Assembly (NCBI RefSeq): GCF_013403925.1
Contig: NZ_JABFDJ010000001.1
Coordinates: forward strand, 1 to 64,000
Direction: 5' to 3'
Source of the DNA: Winogradskyella wichelsiae
GTDB lineage: Bacteria; Bacteroidota; Bacteroidia; Flavobacteriales; Flavobacteriaceae
Length of the DNA: 64,000 nt
Shown: positions 16,385 through 27,157 of the stretch, piece after piece
Layout: each line of letters starts with the position of its first letter
How positions within the stretch are numbered: the stretch's first letter is position 1
Position numbers and translations under genes: made by a program
Notes under the pieces: generated by a model
Told to the model about the DNA's origin: nothing
Database searches by the model: none
Seen by the model: the letters and a program-made list of their open reading frames with translations, nothing else

Positions 16385-18802
16385 TTATTCCGTTCGTAAT
16401 GCATCTACAGGATTAGAGGTTGCGGCTTTTATTGTTTTTACGGCTATGGTAAGCATGGCTATTACTACTGCAATTCCGCCTGCCAATAGAAACATCCAAA
16501 TATTAAGATCTATATGATACGCATAATTCTGTAACCAATTATGCATTGCCCACCATGCTATTGGCGACGCGATTAAAAAAGCGATGACTACTAATTTTAA
16601 AAAGTCTTTAGTCAGTAATATTGTAATGGCCGAGACACTCGCACCAACAATTTTACGTACTCCTATTTCTTTTTTACGTTGTGCAACAATTAGTAATGAC
16701 ATTGCAAATAAACCAATACAACTTAACACAATAGCAAGTATAGAGCCACTACCTATCATTGTAATCATAGTACGTTCACTGCGTAATGTTCTTTCAATAT
16801 TTTCATTTAAGAATGACCCTTGAAATTCGGCATTAGGCTCAATAGTATGCCAAGCTGCTTTTACATCGGTGTAAGCTTGTTCTAAATTTTGTGATGACAC
16901 CTTAACGTATACGTTGCGTAAATTCCAGTTAGGAAGCGCAAATAAAGTCATTGGTGCAATATTCTGGTCAAGTTCTTGAAAATTGAAATCTTTAATAACT
17001 CCTACAACAGAATATACTGCATCATCTAAATCTATCTGTGAGGCTAAAATATCATCTTCATTAAGTTGCTTCGCCATGGCTTCATTGATAATAACCGAAA
17101 GACTATCACTCGCTAAGTTTTTTCGAAATGAACGACCTTCAATAATATTCAAATCTAAAGTTTCAACGTAATCGGCATCTACAACCACCATGTGTGTATC
17201 CACGCCTCTACCTTTGTGTTCAAAACCTAAAATACTAGTCGATCGCGAGCCATCTTTTCCTAAACCTAAAATATTATTAGATGCTGTAACACTTTCAATA
17301 TTAGGTTTATCTTGAAGCGTATTTCGAAGTAATTCTATTGCTTGTTGATCGTTAAGTTCGCCATTCAGTGGAAAAGCAATCACCTGATCTTTGTTGAAAC
17401 CTAAGTCTTTAGCCCTCATAAATCCCACCTGATCCCAAAGGACAAGCGTACCACTAATCAGTAAAATAGCAATACCGAATTGTAAGACCATTAAACTATT
17501 TCGCAAATGGTTTTTACCATTGACATCGAGCTTCCCTTTTAAACTTTGTAAGGTCCCAAGACGACTCATTAATAACGCTGGATAACCTCCTGCAATTAAT
17601 GTAATCAGCAAAACACTTAAAATAAGCACCAATAACAATGTTGGGTTTAGTAAGGTTGCCAATGACGCTTGGGTTTTAAATAAGGTTTGAAAGTATGGTA
17701 GTAAAAACACGGCTAATAAAATTCCTAGCCCTATGGAAATCAAAAACACTAAAATGCTTTCACCCCAAAACTGAAAGAAGAGCTGTTTTTTATTGGCTCC
17801 AAGCGTTTTTCGCATGCCGATTTCACGTAAACGTTGTGAACTTTTAGCAATACTCATATTTATAAAATTCACACAAGCGATAAACAGAATTAAAAAAGAA
17901 ATTCCCAAAACTAAATAAGGCATGGTACGATTGACACTAACGACTCCTTGATTAAAATTAGCAAAACGAACATCTGCCAACGGCAATACTTTTATTTGTC
18001 TGTAAAGGCCATCTGCATTAGGTTGAAGGCCATCTCGCTTGGCATTATCAATCTCATTTTTATAATGTAATTGGGTAAAATCTGCTGTGCTTTTCTCAAA
18101 TTGCTCAGGTTTTAAACCTTCAGAAAGTTGCATATACACCTCATGATTCTCCATGTCCCAACGTCCTACAGTTCTGGCATAAGCATGCTCATTTTGACTT
18201 TTAAAATTGAGTACGATATCAAAACCTATAGAACTTGTATTGGGAAAATCTTCAATAATCGCGGTGACATTAAAAGGCACTTCTACTTCATCTCTTAAAA
18301 TCGTAACGGTTTGCCCTATAGGATTCTCATCACCAAATATGCGTTTTGCAGCCTGCTCTGTCATTGCAACTGAAGACTCTGACGTTATTGGATTTGTCTT
18401 ATCACCCTTTATAATTGAAAAGCTAAACATGTCGAAAAAATCGGGATCTACATAAGCAGTCCCCATACCAAGCTGCTTGTCTTGATACGTTAATAAGACT
18501 CCAGAACCATTATAACGTGTAATTTTCTCTACTCCTGTAACCTCATCTTTCAAAGCGGCAGCAAAAGGTTCGGATTTTGAGATGTTAGCTTCAATGCCAT
18601 TTAACCCACTATCTTCTGTATACACTTGATAGATTTCATCTCCATGCTCATGAAAGCGATCAAAAGACAATTGAAAAACGGCATACATGCCTAATAATAG
18701 TGCTACTCCGAATGCCACTGTAAGACCTACGACATTGAGTGCCGTGAATGTTCTGTTTTTCCAGAGGTTTCTGATTGCTATTTTGATATAATTTTTAAAC
18801 AT
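16385..18802 (-). CDS. MacB/FtsX-like ABC permease
   Basis: This 805-residue permease is paralogous to the one at 13835-16186. It has the same opening (NYIKIAIRNLWKNRTFTALNVVGLTVAFG), a large periplasmic domain, an internal FtsX domain around residues 290-415 and a C-terminal one around 685-800 ending in ATSNPVDALRTE. It partners with the ATPase at 18964-19641. Between that ATPase and this gene are 161 nt containing the TGAT tandem repeat, unusually long for this operon. Its product probably works with the adaptor encoded at 19734 and the TolC-like protein of operon 2. Confidence 0.9.
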   Translation of the reverse strand: MFKNYIKIAIRNLWKNRTFTALNVVGLTVAFGVALLLGMYAVFQLSFDRFHEHGDEIYQVYTEDSGLNGIEANISKSEPFAAALKDEVTGVEKITRYNGSGVLLTYQDKQLGMGTAYVDPDFFDMFSFSIIKGDKTNPITSESSVAMTEQAAKRIFGDENPIGQTVTILRDEVEVPFNVTAIIEDFPNTSSIGFDIVLNFKSQNEHAYARTVGRWDMENHEVYMQLSEGLKPEQFEKSTADFTQLHYKNEIDNAKRDGLQPNADGLYRQIKVLPLADVRFANFNQGVVSVNRTMPYLVLGISFLILFIACVNFINMSIAKSSQRLREIGMRKTLGANKKQLFFQFWGESILVFLISIGLGILLAVFLLPYFQTLFKTQASLATLLNPTLLLVLILSVLLITLIAGGYPALLMSRLGTLQSLKGKLDVNGKNHLRNSLMVLQFGIAILLISGTLVLWDQVGFMRAKDLGFNKDQVIAFPLNGELNDQQAIELLRNTLQDKPNIESVTASNNILGLGKDGSRSTSILGFEHKGRGVDTHMVVVDADYVETLDLNIIEGRSFRKNLASDSLSVIINEAMAKQLNEDDILASQIDLDDAVYSVVGVIKDFNFQELDQNIAPMTLFALPNWNLRNVYVKVSSQNLEQAYTDVKAAWHTIEPNAEFQGSFLNENIERTLRSERTMITMIGSGSILAIVLSCIGLFAMSLLIVAQRKKEIGVRKIVGASVSAITILLTKDFLKLVVIAFLIASPIAWWAMHNWLQNYAYHIDLNIWMFLLAGGIAVVIAMLTIAVKTIKAATSNPVDALRTE

Positions 18803-18901
18803 GATGTATTAGAATTACTGTTCGTTTTTTGATTGATTTGGCTTTGGCACTTCAGTAGTATGTGATGAATTGTTTTATGATTTACTAAAGTGCTTTCCGC
18901 C

Positions 18902-18953
<52 letters not shown>

Positions 18954-18963
18954 GAAAGTCGAT

Positions 18964-19641
18964 TTATGCCAAGATATTCTCAGTTACTTTTTGTCCGTCT
19001 AACATTCTTATAATTCTGTGACTGTATTTTGCATCGTGTTCACTGTGTGTTACCATAATAATGGTTGTTCCTGCTTCATTAAGATCTATTAATAAATCCA
19101 TTACCTCATTTCCATTAGTACTGTCCAAATTTCCTGTTGGCTCATCGGCAAGAATTAGTTTAGGTTTGTTTACAACCGCTCTTGCCACAGCTACACGTTG
19201 TTGCTGTCCACCAGAAAGTTGTTGTGGAAAGTGATTTCTTCGGTGCATAATTTGCATTTTCTCTAAAACTGCTTCCACTTGCTTTTTACGTTCTGCCGGT
19301 TTAACACCTGTGTAGATTAATGGTAATTCTACATTTTCAAAAACGGTAAGCTCATCGATTAAGTTAAAGCTCTGGAATACAAAACCGATATTGTGTTTAC
19401 GCAATTCCGAACGCTTGCGTTCATTATAACCAGCGACTTCTGTGCCGTTAAACATAAAACTCCCACCATCCGGATCGTCTAGTAATCCCAAAATATTTAA
19501 TAGTGTTGATTTCCCACATCCCGAAGGTCCCATGATCGCCACAAACTCACCTTCTTTAACATTAAATGATAATTTGTTTAAGGCTATGGTTTGTACTTCT
19601 TCGGTTTTATAGAATTTTTCTAAGTCTTTTATTTGTATCAT
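18964..19641 (-). CDS. MacB-type ABC transporter ATPase
   Basis: The 225-residue ATPase has all standard motifs: Walker A GPSGCGKST, Q-loop FVFQSFNLIDELTV, signature LSGGQQQRVAVARA, Walker B LILADEPTGNLDS and H-loop VTHSEHD. It is close to LolD/MacB ATPases and drives the permease encoded downstream at 16385-18802. It is the second gene of operon 1, after the adaptor. In contrast to its paralogue at 13145, neither the signature nor the D-loop is altered. Confidence 0.92.
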   Translation of the reverse strand: MIQIKDLEKFYKTEEVQTIALNKLSFNVKEGEFVAIMGPSGCGKSTLLNILGLLDDPDGGSFMFNGTEVAGYNERKRSELRKHNIGFVFQSFNLIDELTVFENVELPLIYTGVKPAERKKQVEAVLEKMQIMHRRNHFPQQLSGGQQQRVAVARAVVNKPKLILADEPTGNLDSTNGNEVMDLLIDLNEAGTTIIMVTHSEHDAKYSHRIIRMLDGQKVTENILA

Positions 19642-19733
19642 CGTATAAGTTTTTATCTTGTAGCTTTGGCTATTAGCCCTTAGTTATTGGTTGTTAATTT
19701 TAGTCTTTTTTTCTATTCTTTATTATCTTGGTT

Positions 19734-20984
19734 CTATTTCAAAATCAACTCTTCCGTATCTCCAAAAGCATCATAACTCGAGGTGACCACTTTATCTCCA
19801 GGATTTAAACCATCAAGCACCTCATAATATTCTGTATTCTGGCTTCCTAATCTTATGTTGACTTTGTACGCAGTGTTTCCATCTTCACTGACTTTAAACA
19901 TCCAGTTCCCCCCTGTTTTTTGAAAGAATCCACCTTTCGCAACTAACAACGCTTCTTTTTCTGCACTTAAAGCCACTCTAATTTGAAGATTTTGACCTCT
20001 TCTAATACCTTCAGGCACATCACCCTGAAATTTCATATCCACTTGAAAACGACCATTGGTAACTTGTGTAAATACCTTTTTAATTTCTAAAGTATAGGTT
20101 TTATTATTCAGCACGAAGGTTCCAGTTTGACCATTATAGATTCTCGAAATATAATGTTCATCAATATCCACTCTTACTTTATAACCAGTAATCACATCAA
20201 CCTGACCTAATCGTGTACCTTTATTAATGGACTGACCAATTTCAGCATCTAGCGACGTTAACTGCCCATCGATTGGTGCTCTCACCACTAAATCGCCTAC
20301 TTTTTTTCGCATAAGCTCTAATGCACTTTGCGTTCTGGCATATGAGTTTTTTGCTTGACTCACTTCTAATTTTGAAGAAATGGTATCTTCAGATAGTACT
20401 TGCTTAGATAGTTTCATACGTTCTTTCTGATAGTTGTAATTATTCTGAGACGATTCGTAATCCATTCTTCCTATCGCACCTTTTTCATATAACCGTTTGT
20501 TTAAATTATAAACACGTTCGGCTTCAATAAGATTATTTTCAACATCAGTAAATTGATTTTGTCTGTTGATAGTATTTTGGCGCGCTGCATTTTGGGAAAT
20601 TTGCATCTGTGTTAATAAATTATACACCGACGTTTCCTGATTAATGAGACTCAATTCCAAATCGGTATTTGATAATCTTAAAATTGGCTCTCCTTTTTTC
20701 AACATAGCACCATCTTCAACAAACTTCTCTTCTACACGTCCACCTTCCAAAGCATCTAAATAAATTGTAGTGATTGGAAGCACAATACCGTTAACCGGAA
20801 TGTTTTCTTGAAATACATTTTCACTTACTGTACTAATTGAAATTCGCTCTCTATCCACATTCAATTTAGAACCACCTGAGGTTTGAAAAATAACATATAT
20901 GATTAAAGCTAATATTGCTATAATCCCTATAGCTAATCCTATTTTTTGAGTTGAAAATTTCTTCTTTTGAATTGGAACGTCCAT
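19734..20984 (-). CDS. HlyD/MacA-type periplasmic adaptor protein
   Basis: I begin this protein at the ATG at 20984 (MDVPIQKKK), 416 residues; an upstream ATG at 21053 would place the conserved promoter element inside the coding region. A single membrane anchor covers about residues 15-33. The hemi-lipoyl part (GGRVEEKFVEDGAMLKKGEPILRL), a long coiled-coil hairpin (about 95-215), the second lipoyl half (VVRAPIDGQLTSLDAEIGQSI) and beta-barrel domains follow. It bridges the inner-membrane ABC permease and the TolC-like duct. First gene of operon 1. Confidence 0.9.
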   Translation of the reverse strand: MDVPIQKKKFSTQKIGLAIGIIAILALIIYVIFQTSGGSKLNVDRERISISTVSENVFQENIPVNGIVLPITTIYLDALEGGRVEEKFVEDGAMLKKGEPILRLSNTDLELSLINQETSVYNLLTQMQISQNAARQNTINRQNQFTDVENNLIEAERVYNLNKRLYEKGAIGRMDYESSQNNYNYQKERMKLSKQVLSEDTISSKLEVSQAKNSYARTQSALELMRKKVGDLVVRAPIDGQLTSLDAEIGQSINKGTRLGQVDVITGYKVRVDIDEHYISRIYNGQTGTFVLNNKTYTLEIKKVFTQVTNGRFQVDMKFQGDVPEGIRRGQNLQIRVALSAEKEALLVAKGGFFQKTGGNWMFKVSEDGNTAYKVNIRLGSQNTEYYEVLDGLNPGDKVVTSSYDAFGDTEELILK

Positions 20985-21012
20985 TATATATCTATTATTT
21001 ATACTTTTTATA

Positions 21013-21034
21013 TAGTGAAGATGATGCCAAAAAC
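21013..21034 (-). promoter_or_regulatory. Sigma-54-like promoter of efflux operon 1
   Basis: The minus strand reads TTTTGGCATCATCTTCACT, nearly identical to the element before operon 2. From its end to the adaptor ATG at 20984 are about 30 nt, a fitting distance for a transcription start and short leader. The -12 half is non-canonical (TTCAC). Confidence 0.55.
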
Positions 21035-21082
21035 ACAAAATATTGACTTTCAACTAATTATTGTTTTTGTCAAAACTAAAAG

Positions 21083-21120
21083 TGTCCGATTTTGATACAC
21101 GTTATGTTCGAAAATGCACA
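21083..21120 (-). promoter_or_regulatory. Pair of enhancer sites upstream of efflux operon 1
   Basis: Two sites at 21083-21099 (TGTCCGATTTTGATACA) and 21105-21120 (TGTTCGAAAATGCACA) are spaced 22 nt start to start and lie about 50 nt from the promoter element, as before operon 2. They are between the adaptor gene and the divergent regulator gene, which may therefore also be autoregulated. Confidence 0.6.
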
Positions 21121-21191
21121 CTTTTAAACACTACTGAAATTTTATTTTTTGAATTTTTATAAGCTGAATTTAATATCGTAATATTGTATGG

Positions 21192-22544
21192 ATGGTATTA
21201 AAAAACGCTACAATATTAGTTATAGACGATGATGTTGATGTATTAACAGCATTACGCTTGCTTTTAAAACCACTGGTTAAAGAGGTGGTCACTGAAAAGA
21301 ATCCGAGTAATATTCTATCTCAAATTGAGAAGACTGCTTACGACATAATTGTTCTAGACATGAATTTTAATGGTTTAGTGAATACTGGTAATGAAGGTAT
21401 TTTTTGGCTAAATAAAATTCGACAACAAAAACCTGAAACCTCTGTTATTTTGATGACCGCTTATGCCGATATTGATTTAGCGATACGCGGATTAAAAGAA
21501 GGCGCTTCCGACTTTTTAATGAAACCTTGGAAGAATGAAAAAATCGTAGAAACCATGACTACGATACTAAGTCAGAAGACCTCTCAAAACACTAGAAAGA
21601 AGCAAATTAACACAAATTCTGTTGACATTATTGGTGATAGCGATGTTATGACGGATGTCTTTACCAAACTCAAAAAAGTAGCACCAACAGATGCTAATGT
21701 TTTAATCCTTGGTGAAAATGGTACGGGAAAAGATTTAATTGCTCGTGCGCTTCATGATAACTCTAATAGAAAACACCAACCGTTTGTAAAAGTAGATGTT
21801 GGTGCTTTAACAGAATCGCTATTTGAAAGTGAATTGTTCGGTTATAAAAAAGGGGCTTTCACCGATGCTAGAGAAGATCGAAAAGGCCGATTTGAAGCCG
21901 CCCATGCTGGCACACTTTTTTTAGATGAAATAGGAAATATCAGTTTGAGTCAGCAAGTCCGATTACTCACCGTCTTACAAAACAGACAAGTGACTCCGTT
22001 GGGCTCAAATGAACCTATTTCTATAGATATTCGGTTGATTTGCGCTACTAATATCAATCCTCAAATTTTAGCGGACGAAAAGAAATTTAGAAAAGATTTA
22101 ATTTACAGAATAAATACCGTTGATATTATTGCTCCACCTCTTAGAGATCGTGGTACAGATATTACAGCATTAGCACATCATTTTATAGCTTTATATGCTG
22201 AAAAATATAATAAAAACCCCTTTTCTTTTGATTCCGGATTCATTTCAAAATTAAAAAATCACGACTTCCCAGGTAATGTAAGAGAACTTCAATATGTATT
22301 AGAACGAGCTGTGATTATGACAGATGGCTCGGTTTTAAAACCAGAAGATTTAGTATTTTCTTCTATAGAGCGTTCATCGACCTCTACAAATATGAAAACT
22401 CAGAGTTTAAACTTAGACGATTTAGAAAAGAACGCCATTTTAAATGTCCTTGAAAAGAATAAAGGTAATGTTTCAAAATCAGCTAAAGATCTAGGGATTA
22501 CAAGAGCTGCTTTATACAGAAGACTAGAAAAGTATGAACTATAA
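21192..22544 (+). CDS. Sigma-54-dependent NtrC-type response regulator
   Basis: The 450-residue regulator has three domains. The receiver (about 5-125) has the acidic pocket DDD near residue 13, phosphoacceptor D56 and K111. The AAA+ domain (145-375) has Walker A GENGTGKD (174-181), a GAFTDA loop (221-226) where most family members have GAFTGA, and Walker B FLDEIG. The Fis-type HTH is at about 408-450 (GNVSKSAKDLGITRAALYRRL). It activates sigma-54 RNA polymerase from upstream sites. Its gene overlaps the kinase gene by 11 nt and is divergent from the efflux operons, whose twin upstream sites it probably binds. Confidence 0.93.
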   Translation: MVLKNATILVIDDDVDVLTALRLLLKPLVKEVVTEKNPSNILSQIEKTAYDIIVLDMNFNGLVNTGNEGIFWLNKIRQQKPETSVILMTAYADIDLAIRGLKEGASDFLMKPWKNEKIVETMTTILSQKTSQNTRKKQINTNSVDIIGDSDVMTDVFTKLKKVAPTDANVLILGENGTGKDLIARALHDNSNRKHQPFVKVDVGALTESLFESELFGYKKGAFTDAREDRKGRFEAAHAGTLFLDEIGNISLSQQVRLLTVLQNRQVTPLGSNEPISIDIRLICATNINPQILADEKKFRKDLIYRINTVDIIAPPLRDRGTDITALAHHFIALYAEKYNKNPFSFDSGFISKLKNHDFPGNVRELQYVLERAVIMTDGSVLKPEDLVFSSIERSSTSTNMKTQSLNLDDLEKNAILNVLEKNKGNVSKSAKDLGITRAALYRRLEKYEL

Positions 22545-23877
22545 AAGTTACATATTTTGGCTCTTTTTTAGAGTGCTTCTTTTAGTAGGTGCTATACTCG
22601 CATTAGTCTATTTCATTTACAACGATCAATCCACTTATATTGTTATTATTAGCATCGCGCTACTCTATTTACTCATAAACACCTATACCTTTGTAAAACG
22701 TCGTTTTGTTGCTATAGATGATTTTTTTGAAGCCGTTAAATATCGTGATTTCTCACGTTGGTTTCCAGAAGACAGAGGTCCAAAAGATATTCGGTTTTTA
22801 TACACCGGTTTTAATGAGATTAATAGAACCATTAAAGACATCAATTCGCAAAACGAAGCACAATATGTGTATCTACAGAAGATTTTAGAAATGGTAGACA
22901 TCGGAATTATTGCGTATAATCTCGAAACGGGAGACGTCCTTTGGAGTAACGAGCCTTTTGGCGACATTCTAGATGTCCCATCTTTTAAAAATATCCGCTT
23001 TGTTGAAAACAGAAAACCAGAATTGTATAATACCGTTTTTGAAACCTATCATCGCGAACCTGATTCCATTTCCATTGCACTTCAAAATGAAACCATAAAA
23101 ATTTTAATTTCCGATACGGTATTTCAAGTAAAGGATGATGCATTTAAGTTGATTGTCATTCAAGACATTGATAATACGTTAAATAAAAATGAATCAGAAT
23201 CTTGGAAGAAGCTTTTAAGCGTGATGACACACGAAATTATGAATTCTATAGCTCCAATTTCGTCCTTGGCAGATACACTTCAACAAAACTTGCAATTAGC
23301 TATAGAACATCCTGAAGAAACTCGCCTTGAATTAGAGGATTTAAATGCTGGTGTAAAAACTATTAAAAACCGCAGTGAAGGCCTTTTAAAATTTGCAAAA
23401 ACCTATAGAAGTTTAAGTAAAGTGACACACCTCAACTTACAACGTGTTAAAATTGAAGACTTATTTAGTAACATTCAGCTTTTAATGGAACCATCCATAA
23501 AAGCCAAAGCTATTAACATTACATTCGAGGTTACCTCACCAAAATTAGAATTAGATATTGATGCACATCTTATAGAACAAGTACTTATCAATCTTATTTT
23601 AAATGCTGTTGACGCCTGTAAAAGTACAGACCATTCACAAATTAAAGTATTAGCATCTCAGAACCCTAATAGAGATATTGTTATAAAAGTCATTGATAAT
23701 GGTTCTGGTATCCCAAAAGCTATTTTAGAGAACATATTTGTGCCTTTCTTTACCAGTAAAACTACAGGAAGTGGCATAGGATTAAGTCTTTGTAAGCAAA
23801 TTATGTTGCTTCATAAAGGTAGAATCATTGTTAAAAGTGTGGAAGGCGAAGGGTCTGTTTTTAGTCTGGTGTTTTAA
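22534..23877 (+). CDS. Membrane sensor histidine kinase
   Basis: The 447-residue kinase starts with two membrane helices (about 7-28 and 33-54) separated by only a few residues, so there is almost no periplasmic sensor. A PAS-like region follows (about 115-215). The phosphoacceptor is H233 in [15 protein letters not shown]. The ATPase domain has the N box [17 protein letters not shown] and GSGIGLSLC. It most likely phosphorylates the response regulator encoded just upstream. Sensing within or near the membrane would suit a cell-envelope stress signal. Its stop overlaps the convergent dsbD stop by 4 nt. Confidence 0.92.
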   Translation: MNYKSYIFWLFFRVLLLVGAILALVYFIYNDQSTYIVIISIALLYLLINTYTFVKRRFVAIDDFFEAVKYRDFSRWFPEDRGPKDIRFLYTGFNEINRTIKDINSQNEAQYVYLQKILEMVDIGIIAYNLETGDVLWSNEPFGDILDVPSFKNIRFVENRKPELYNTVFETYHREPDSISIALQNETIKILISDTVFQVKDDAFKLIVIQDIDNTLNKNESESWKKLLSVMTHEIMNSIAPISSLADTLQQNLQLAIEHPEETRLELEDLNAGVKTIKNRSEGLLKFAKTYRSLSKVTHLNLQRVKIEDLFSNIQLLMEPSIKAKAINITFEVTSPKLELDIDAHLIEQVLINLILNAVDACKSTDHSQIKVLASQNPNRDIVIKVIDNGSGIPKAILENIFVPFFTSKTTGSGIGLSLCKQIMLLHKGRIIVKSVEGEGSVFSLVF

Positions 23878-26273
23878 TTCTTAAAATTCCCTATACCTTC
23901 TTTTAACCAAGCATCATATTCTTCAATGTCTGGTGTATAAGCAACAGGCTCAATAAGATTTTCTTCATTATGATCCATTAACACATAATAAGGCTGTGTA
24001 TTCGTTTTGTATTTAACGGTTTGAAATTCGCTCCACATCTGACCTTTGTTTCTTAGTTTTTTTCCTGGTCTTAATTTTGAATCTGGCGCTTCACCTTCAG
24101 GAAAATCAATTTGCTCATCAACATATAAAGAAATAAGGACGATATCATTTTTAAGTTTAGATAATACTTGTGGATCAACCCAAACATTTTGTTCCATCTT
24201 ACGGCAATTCACACAAGCCCAACCCGTAAAATCGAGCATCACAGGTTTCCCTACTTTTTTAGCATAGGCCAAACCGGTTTCATAATCGTTGAATGCCAAA
24301 ATATCGTGTGGTGCTAATAAATGTGCTCCTTCAGGAATATCTGTTATACTTGCACCACCACCTTTAGAATTTCCAACTCCATAAGGAGATTCTGAATAGT
24401 CTAACGGTGGCGGAAAGGCACTAATAATTTTTAATGGTGCTCCCCAAAGTCCAGGAATCATATAAATTGTAAATGTTAAGGTCAGTAAACCAAATAATAA
24501 GCGTCCTACTGAAATATGCTTTAGTGGAGAATCGTGTGGTAATTGTATTTTTCCAAAAAGATATAAAGACAATGTTCCGAAAATAGCAATCCAAATGGCA
24601 ATAAATACTTCGCGTTCTAAGAAGTGTAATTGTAATACTAAATCGGCTTGCGATAAGAATTTGAAAGCTAAAGCTAATTCTAAAAATCCTAAAACAACTT
24701 TTACCGTATTTAACCAACCTCCTGATTTTGGTAACGAATTTAACCAACCAGGAAACGCTGCAAATAAAGCGAATGGTAAGGCGATTGCAGATGAAAAACC
24801 TAACATACCTATTACAGGAGCGATACCACCTTTAGAAGCCGCTTCTACCAAAATAGTACCTACAATTGGTCCTGTACAAGAAAACGATACAATAGCTAAA
24901 GCTAAAGCCATAAAAAAGATACCAACTAGTCCGCCTCTATCGGCTTGTTTGTCTGCTTTATTTGCCCAAGAGTTCGGCAATACGATTTCAAAAGCTCCTA
25001 AAAATGAAATGGCAAAAACGACTAAGAGTATAAAGAATATTAAATTAAACCAAACATTGGTCGCTAATGCATTTAAAGCATCTGCTCCAAAAATGGCCGT
25101 AATTATAGTACCTAATAAAACATAAATCACGATTATTGATAAACCATAAACTATAGCATTTCGGATGCCTTTCGCTTTAGATTGACTTTGTTTAATAAAG
25201 AAACTTACCGTCATTGGTATCATAGGAAACACGCATGGTGTTAATAAGGCGACAAAACCTGAAAAGAAAGCAATAATAAAGATAGACCACAAACCTTCGT
25301 TTGATCCATCTTCTTCTGAATCTGATTTAAATTTGATATCTGAAGTTGCTGCAACAGTTTTAGTTAAATCATATTCTAAATCAACATACGTTGGTGCTGT
25401 ACACTGTGTATCATCACAAGACATAAAGCCAACTTCTGATTCTATTGTAGTAATTGTAGTATCTGAAACTTTAATTTTTTGTCTAAACTCTGTTTTATTT
25501 TTAAAGTACTTAATCTTCATATCGAAGACCTTATCCATACTTTCTTCTCCTTTTTCTTCATTAGTAGAACCAACCAGAGCAACACCTTCTTTTAATTTAT
25601 AATCAAAACTTGTTGGGATTGGTCCACCGTCTTCAATATTTTGAGCATACAATTTCCAACCCTTATCTATGGTTGCAGTAGAAACCAAAATCAATTCGGT
25701 ACCATTTACTTCTTCAACAGCAGTACTCCATTTTACAGGTTCTAGAATTTTATTTTGTTCTTTTCCTCCAAAATTTAATGACATTGGTTTAGCCGCTGTC
25801 TTAATCCTTTTAGCTTCTTTCAAATTGAATTTAAGATCAGCATAAGTTGGTGGTAAACACTTTTCGTCGTCACAGACCATAAATTCAACCTCACCTTCAA
25901 CTATAGATAATTCTTTATTTAAAACTTTAATACGTTGTGTAAATTCTGCTTTATCACCAAAGAATTTAATTCTCATTTGAAAAATAGAATCGTCAACTGT
26001 TTCTCCTTCTCCCTCTAAAGTATTTTTAACTAATTCAAAATTTTCATTGTCTGTATACGAAAAACTCGTAGGAATAGGTCCGCCTTCCGGTACATTCTGC
26101 GAGTATAAGTGCCAACCAGAATCAATTGTAGCTATAGAAATAAGATTGTATTCAGTCTCTGAAATCTTTTCAACTTTTGTTTCCCATTTTACAGGATCGA
26201 AAACTTGTGAAAATAAATTGAATGAAAATAAGAATGCCACTAGGCAAGGAAGAAGTACTTTTTTGATATTCAT
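23874..26273 (-). CDS. dsbD: DsbD-type thiol:disulfide interchange protein
   Basis: I begin at the ATG at 26273, which gives a clean signal peptide ([19 protein letters not shown]) and 799 residues. Two consecutive DsbD N-terminal domains follow, each with a VKW start, a [16 protein letters not shown] block and a C-D-D-x-x-C pair (VCDDEKC, SCDDTQC). The duplication is unusual against the single domain of E. coli. The eight-helix core carries the paired cysteines in [10 protein letters not shown] and FSCTGPIVG. The C-terminal thioredoxin domain has CVNC. It passes electrons from cytoplasmic thioredoxin to periplasmic proteins. Confidence 0.92.
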   Translation of the reverse strand: MNIKKVLLPCLVAFLFSFNLFSQVFDPVKWETKVEKISETEYNLISIATIDSGWHLYSQNVPEGGPIPTSFSYTDNENFELVKNTLEGEGETVDDSIFQMRIKFFGDKAEFTQRIKVLNKELSIVEGEVEFMVCDDEKCLPPTYADLKFNLKEAKRIKTAAKPMSLNFGGKEQNKILEPVKWSTAVEEVNGTELILVSTATIDKGWKLYAQNIEDGGPIPTSFDYKLKEGVALVGSTNEEKGEESMDKVFDMKIKYFKNKTEFRQKIKVSDTTITTIESEVGFMSCDDTQCTAPTYVDLEYDLTKTVAATSDIKFKSDSEEDGSNEGLWSIFIIAFFSGFVALLTPCVFPMIPMTVSFFIKQSQSKAKGIRNAIVYGLSIIVIYVLLGTIITAIFGADALNALATNVWFNLIFFILLVVFAISFLGAFEIVLPNSWANKADKQADRGGLVGIFFMALALAIVSFSCTGPIVGTILVEAASKGGIAPVIGMLGFSSAIALPFALFAAFPGWLNSLPKSGGWLNTVKVVLGFLELALAFKFLSQADLVLQLHFLEREVFIAIWIAIFGTLSLYLFGKIQLPHDSPLKHISVGRLLFGLLTLTFTIYMIPGLWGAPLKIISAFPPPLDYSESPYGVGNSKGGGASITDIPEGAHLLAPHDILAFNDYETGLAYAKKVGKPVMLDFTGWACVNCRKMEQNVWVDPQVLSKLKNDIVLISLYVDEQIDFPEGEAPDSKLRPGKKLRNKGQMWSEFQTVKYKTNTQPYYVLMDHNEENLIEPVAYTPDIEEYDAWLKEGIGNFKN

Positions 26274-26382
26274 AAATGACAAGTTAATTTGCAAATGTAA
26301 CAGTTGTGCTTCTGTTATCATTTAACTGCCGTCTAATTTATAAAAATCTTAAGAATTTGAGAAGAGAATTGGAAGTATAAAA

Positions 26383-26405
26383 AAACCGAACGCTAAGTTC
26401 GGTTT
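26383..26405 (-). terminator. Rho-independent terminator after rhodanese gene
   Basis: A 9-bp stem, AAACCGAAC and GTTCGGTTT around a 5-nt loop, is followed on the minus strand by a run of T. It ends the rhodanese pair, before dsbD. Confidence 0.75.
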
Positions 26406-26421
26406 AATTGTGTTTATATTT

Positions 26422-26823
26422 TTATTGGATTAGTGTCTCTTCAGCAAATTTCCATTGAGAAATTCCACCTTTAAGATCGTATATTTTTTTAAATCCTGCG
26501 TCTTTCATCTTTTTAGCACATTTAGAACTTCTGCCTCCAGATTTACAATAAAGAATCACCGGTTTATCTTTATCTAATCTTGTTATGTCTTCATCAAAAG
26601 TAGGTGACATAAAATCAATATTTTGAGCATTAGAAATGTAACCGCCTTCGTATTCTTTAGGTGTTCTAACATCTATTAACTGAACATCTTCTAATTCGAG
26701 AATCGATTTCATTTCTTCAGCTGTTATCAGCTTTATCTCTTGATTATCTAAAGTACTATCCAAACAACTTGTGCTAATCCCAAGAGTTAGCAAAAAACAA
26801 CATATTACAAATATTCTATTCAT
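26422..26823 (-). CDS. Rhodanese-domain lipoprotein
   Basis: I start at the ATG at 26823, giving 133 residues with a short lipoprotein signal (MNRIFVICCFLLTLGISTSC, lipidated cysteine at residue 20). An upstream start would overlap the next rhodanese gene. The rhodanese domain has the active-site loop YCKSGGRS and the closing GGISQWK. It binds sulfur on the cysteine and acts in the periplasm, anchored to a membrane. It lies behind the cytoplasmic rhodanese gene and before dsbD, so a shared thiol-handling role is plausible. Confidence 0.85.
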   Translation of the reverse strand: MNRIFVICCFLLTLGISTSCLDSTLDNQEIKLITAEEMKSILELEDVQLIDVRTPKEYEGGYISNAQNIDFMSPTFDEDITRLDKDKPVILYCKSGGRSSKCAKKMKDAGFKKIYDLKGGISQWKFAEETLIQ

Positions 26824-26839
26824 GTGTATTAATGTAAAA

Positions 26840-27157
26840 TTATTGGTTGTGAGTAACCTCACCATCCCATTCAAGAAATCCTCCTGTAAGATTGTATGCG
26901 TTTTCAATATTTAATTGATTCATAATATTACAAGCTTGTCCGCTTCTATTACCTGATCTACAATATACATAATAGTTTTTTGTCTTATCTAACTGTTCTA
27001 TTTCATCCACAAAGCCTTGACCTTTATAAATATCGATGTGTATTGCATTAGGAATCATTCCTTCATCAACTTCAGCTTGGGTTCTTACATCCAAAACAAC
27101 TGCATTTTTGTCTGCTTCAAGTTGTTTTGTCCATTCTTCTTGTGATAAATTAGCCAT
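26840..27157 (-). CDS. Single-domain rhodanese
   Basis: At 105 residues it is a bare rhodanese domain: VVLDVRTQAEVDEGMIPNAIHID, then the active-site loop YCRSGNRSGQA with the persulfide cysteine, and GGFLEWDG at the end. It has no signal peptide, so it works in the cytoplasm as a sulfur carrier or transferase. The lipoprotein rhodanese follows 16 nt downstream, suggesting one operon with one inner and one outer partner. Confidence 0.88.
   Translation of the reverse strand: MANLSQEEWTKQLEADKNAVVLDVRTQAEVDEGMIPNAIHIDIYKGQGFVDEIEQLDKTKNYYVYCRSGNRSGQACNIMNQLNIENAYNLTGGFLEWDGEVTHNQ

Noticed and set aside
18815..18835. Third enhancer-like site (TGTTCGTTTTTTGATT) before permease 1
   Set aside because: Only one half fits, there is no second site and no promoter element at the right spacing.
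24421..25602. Several open frames antisense or out of frame within dsbD
   Set aside because: Low-complexity frames opposite a well-supported gene, no start signals.
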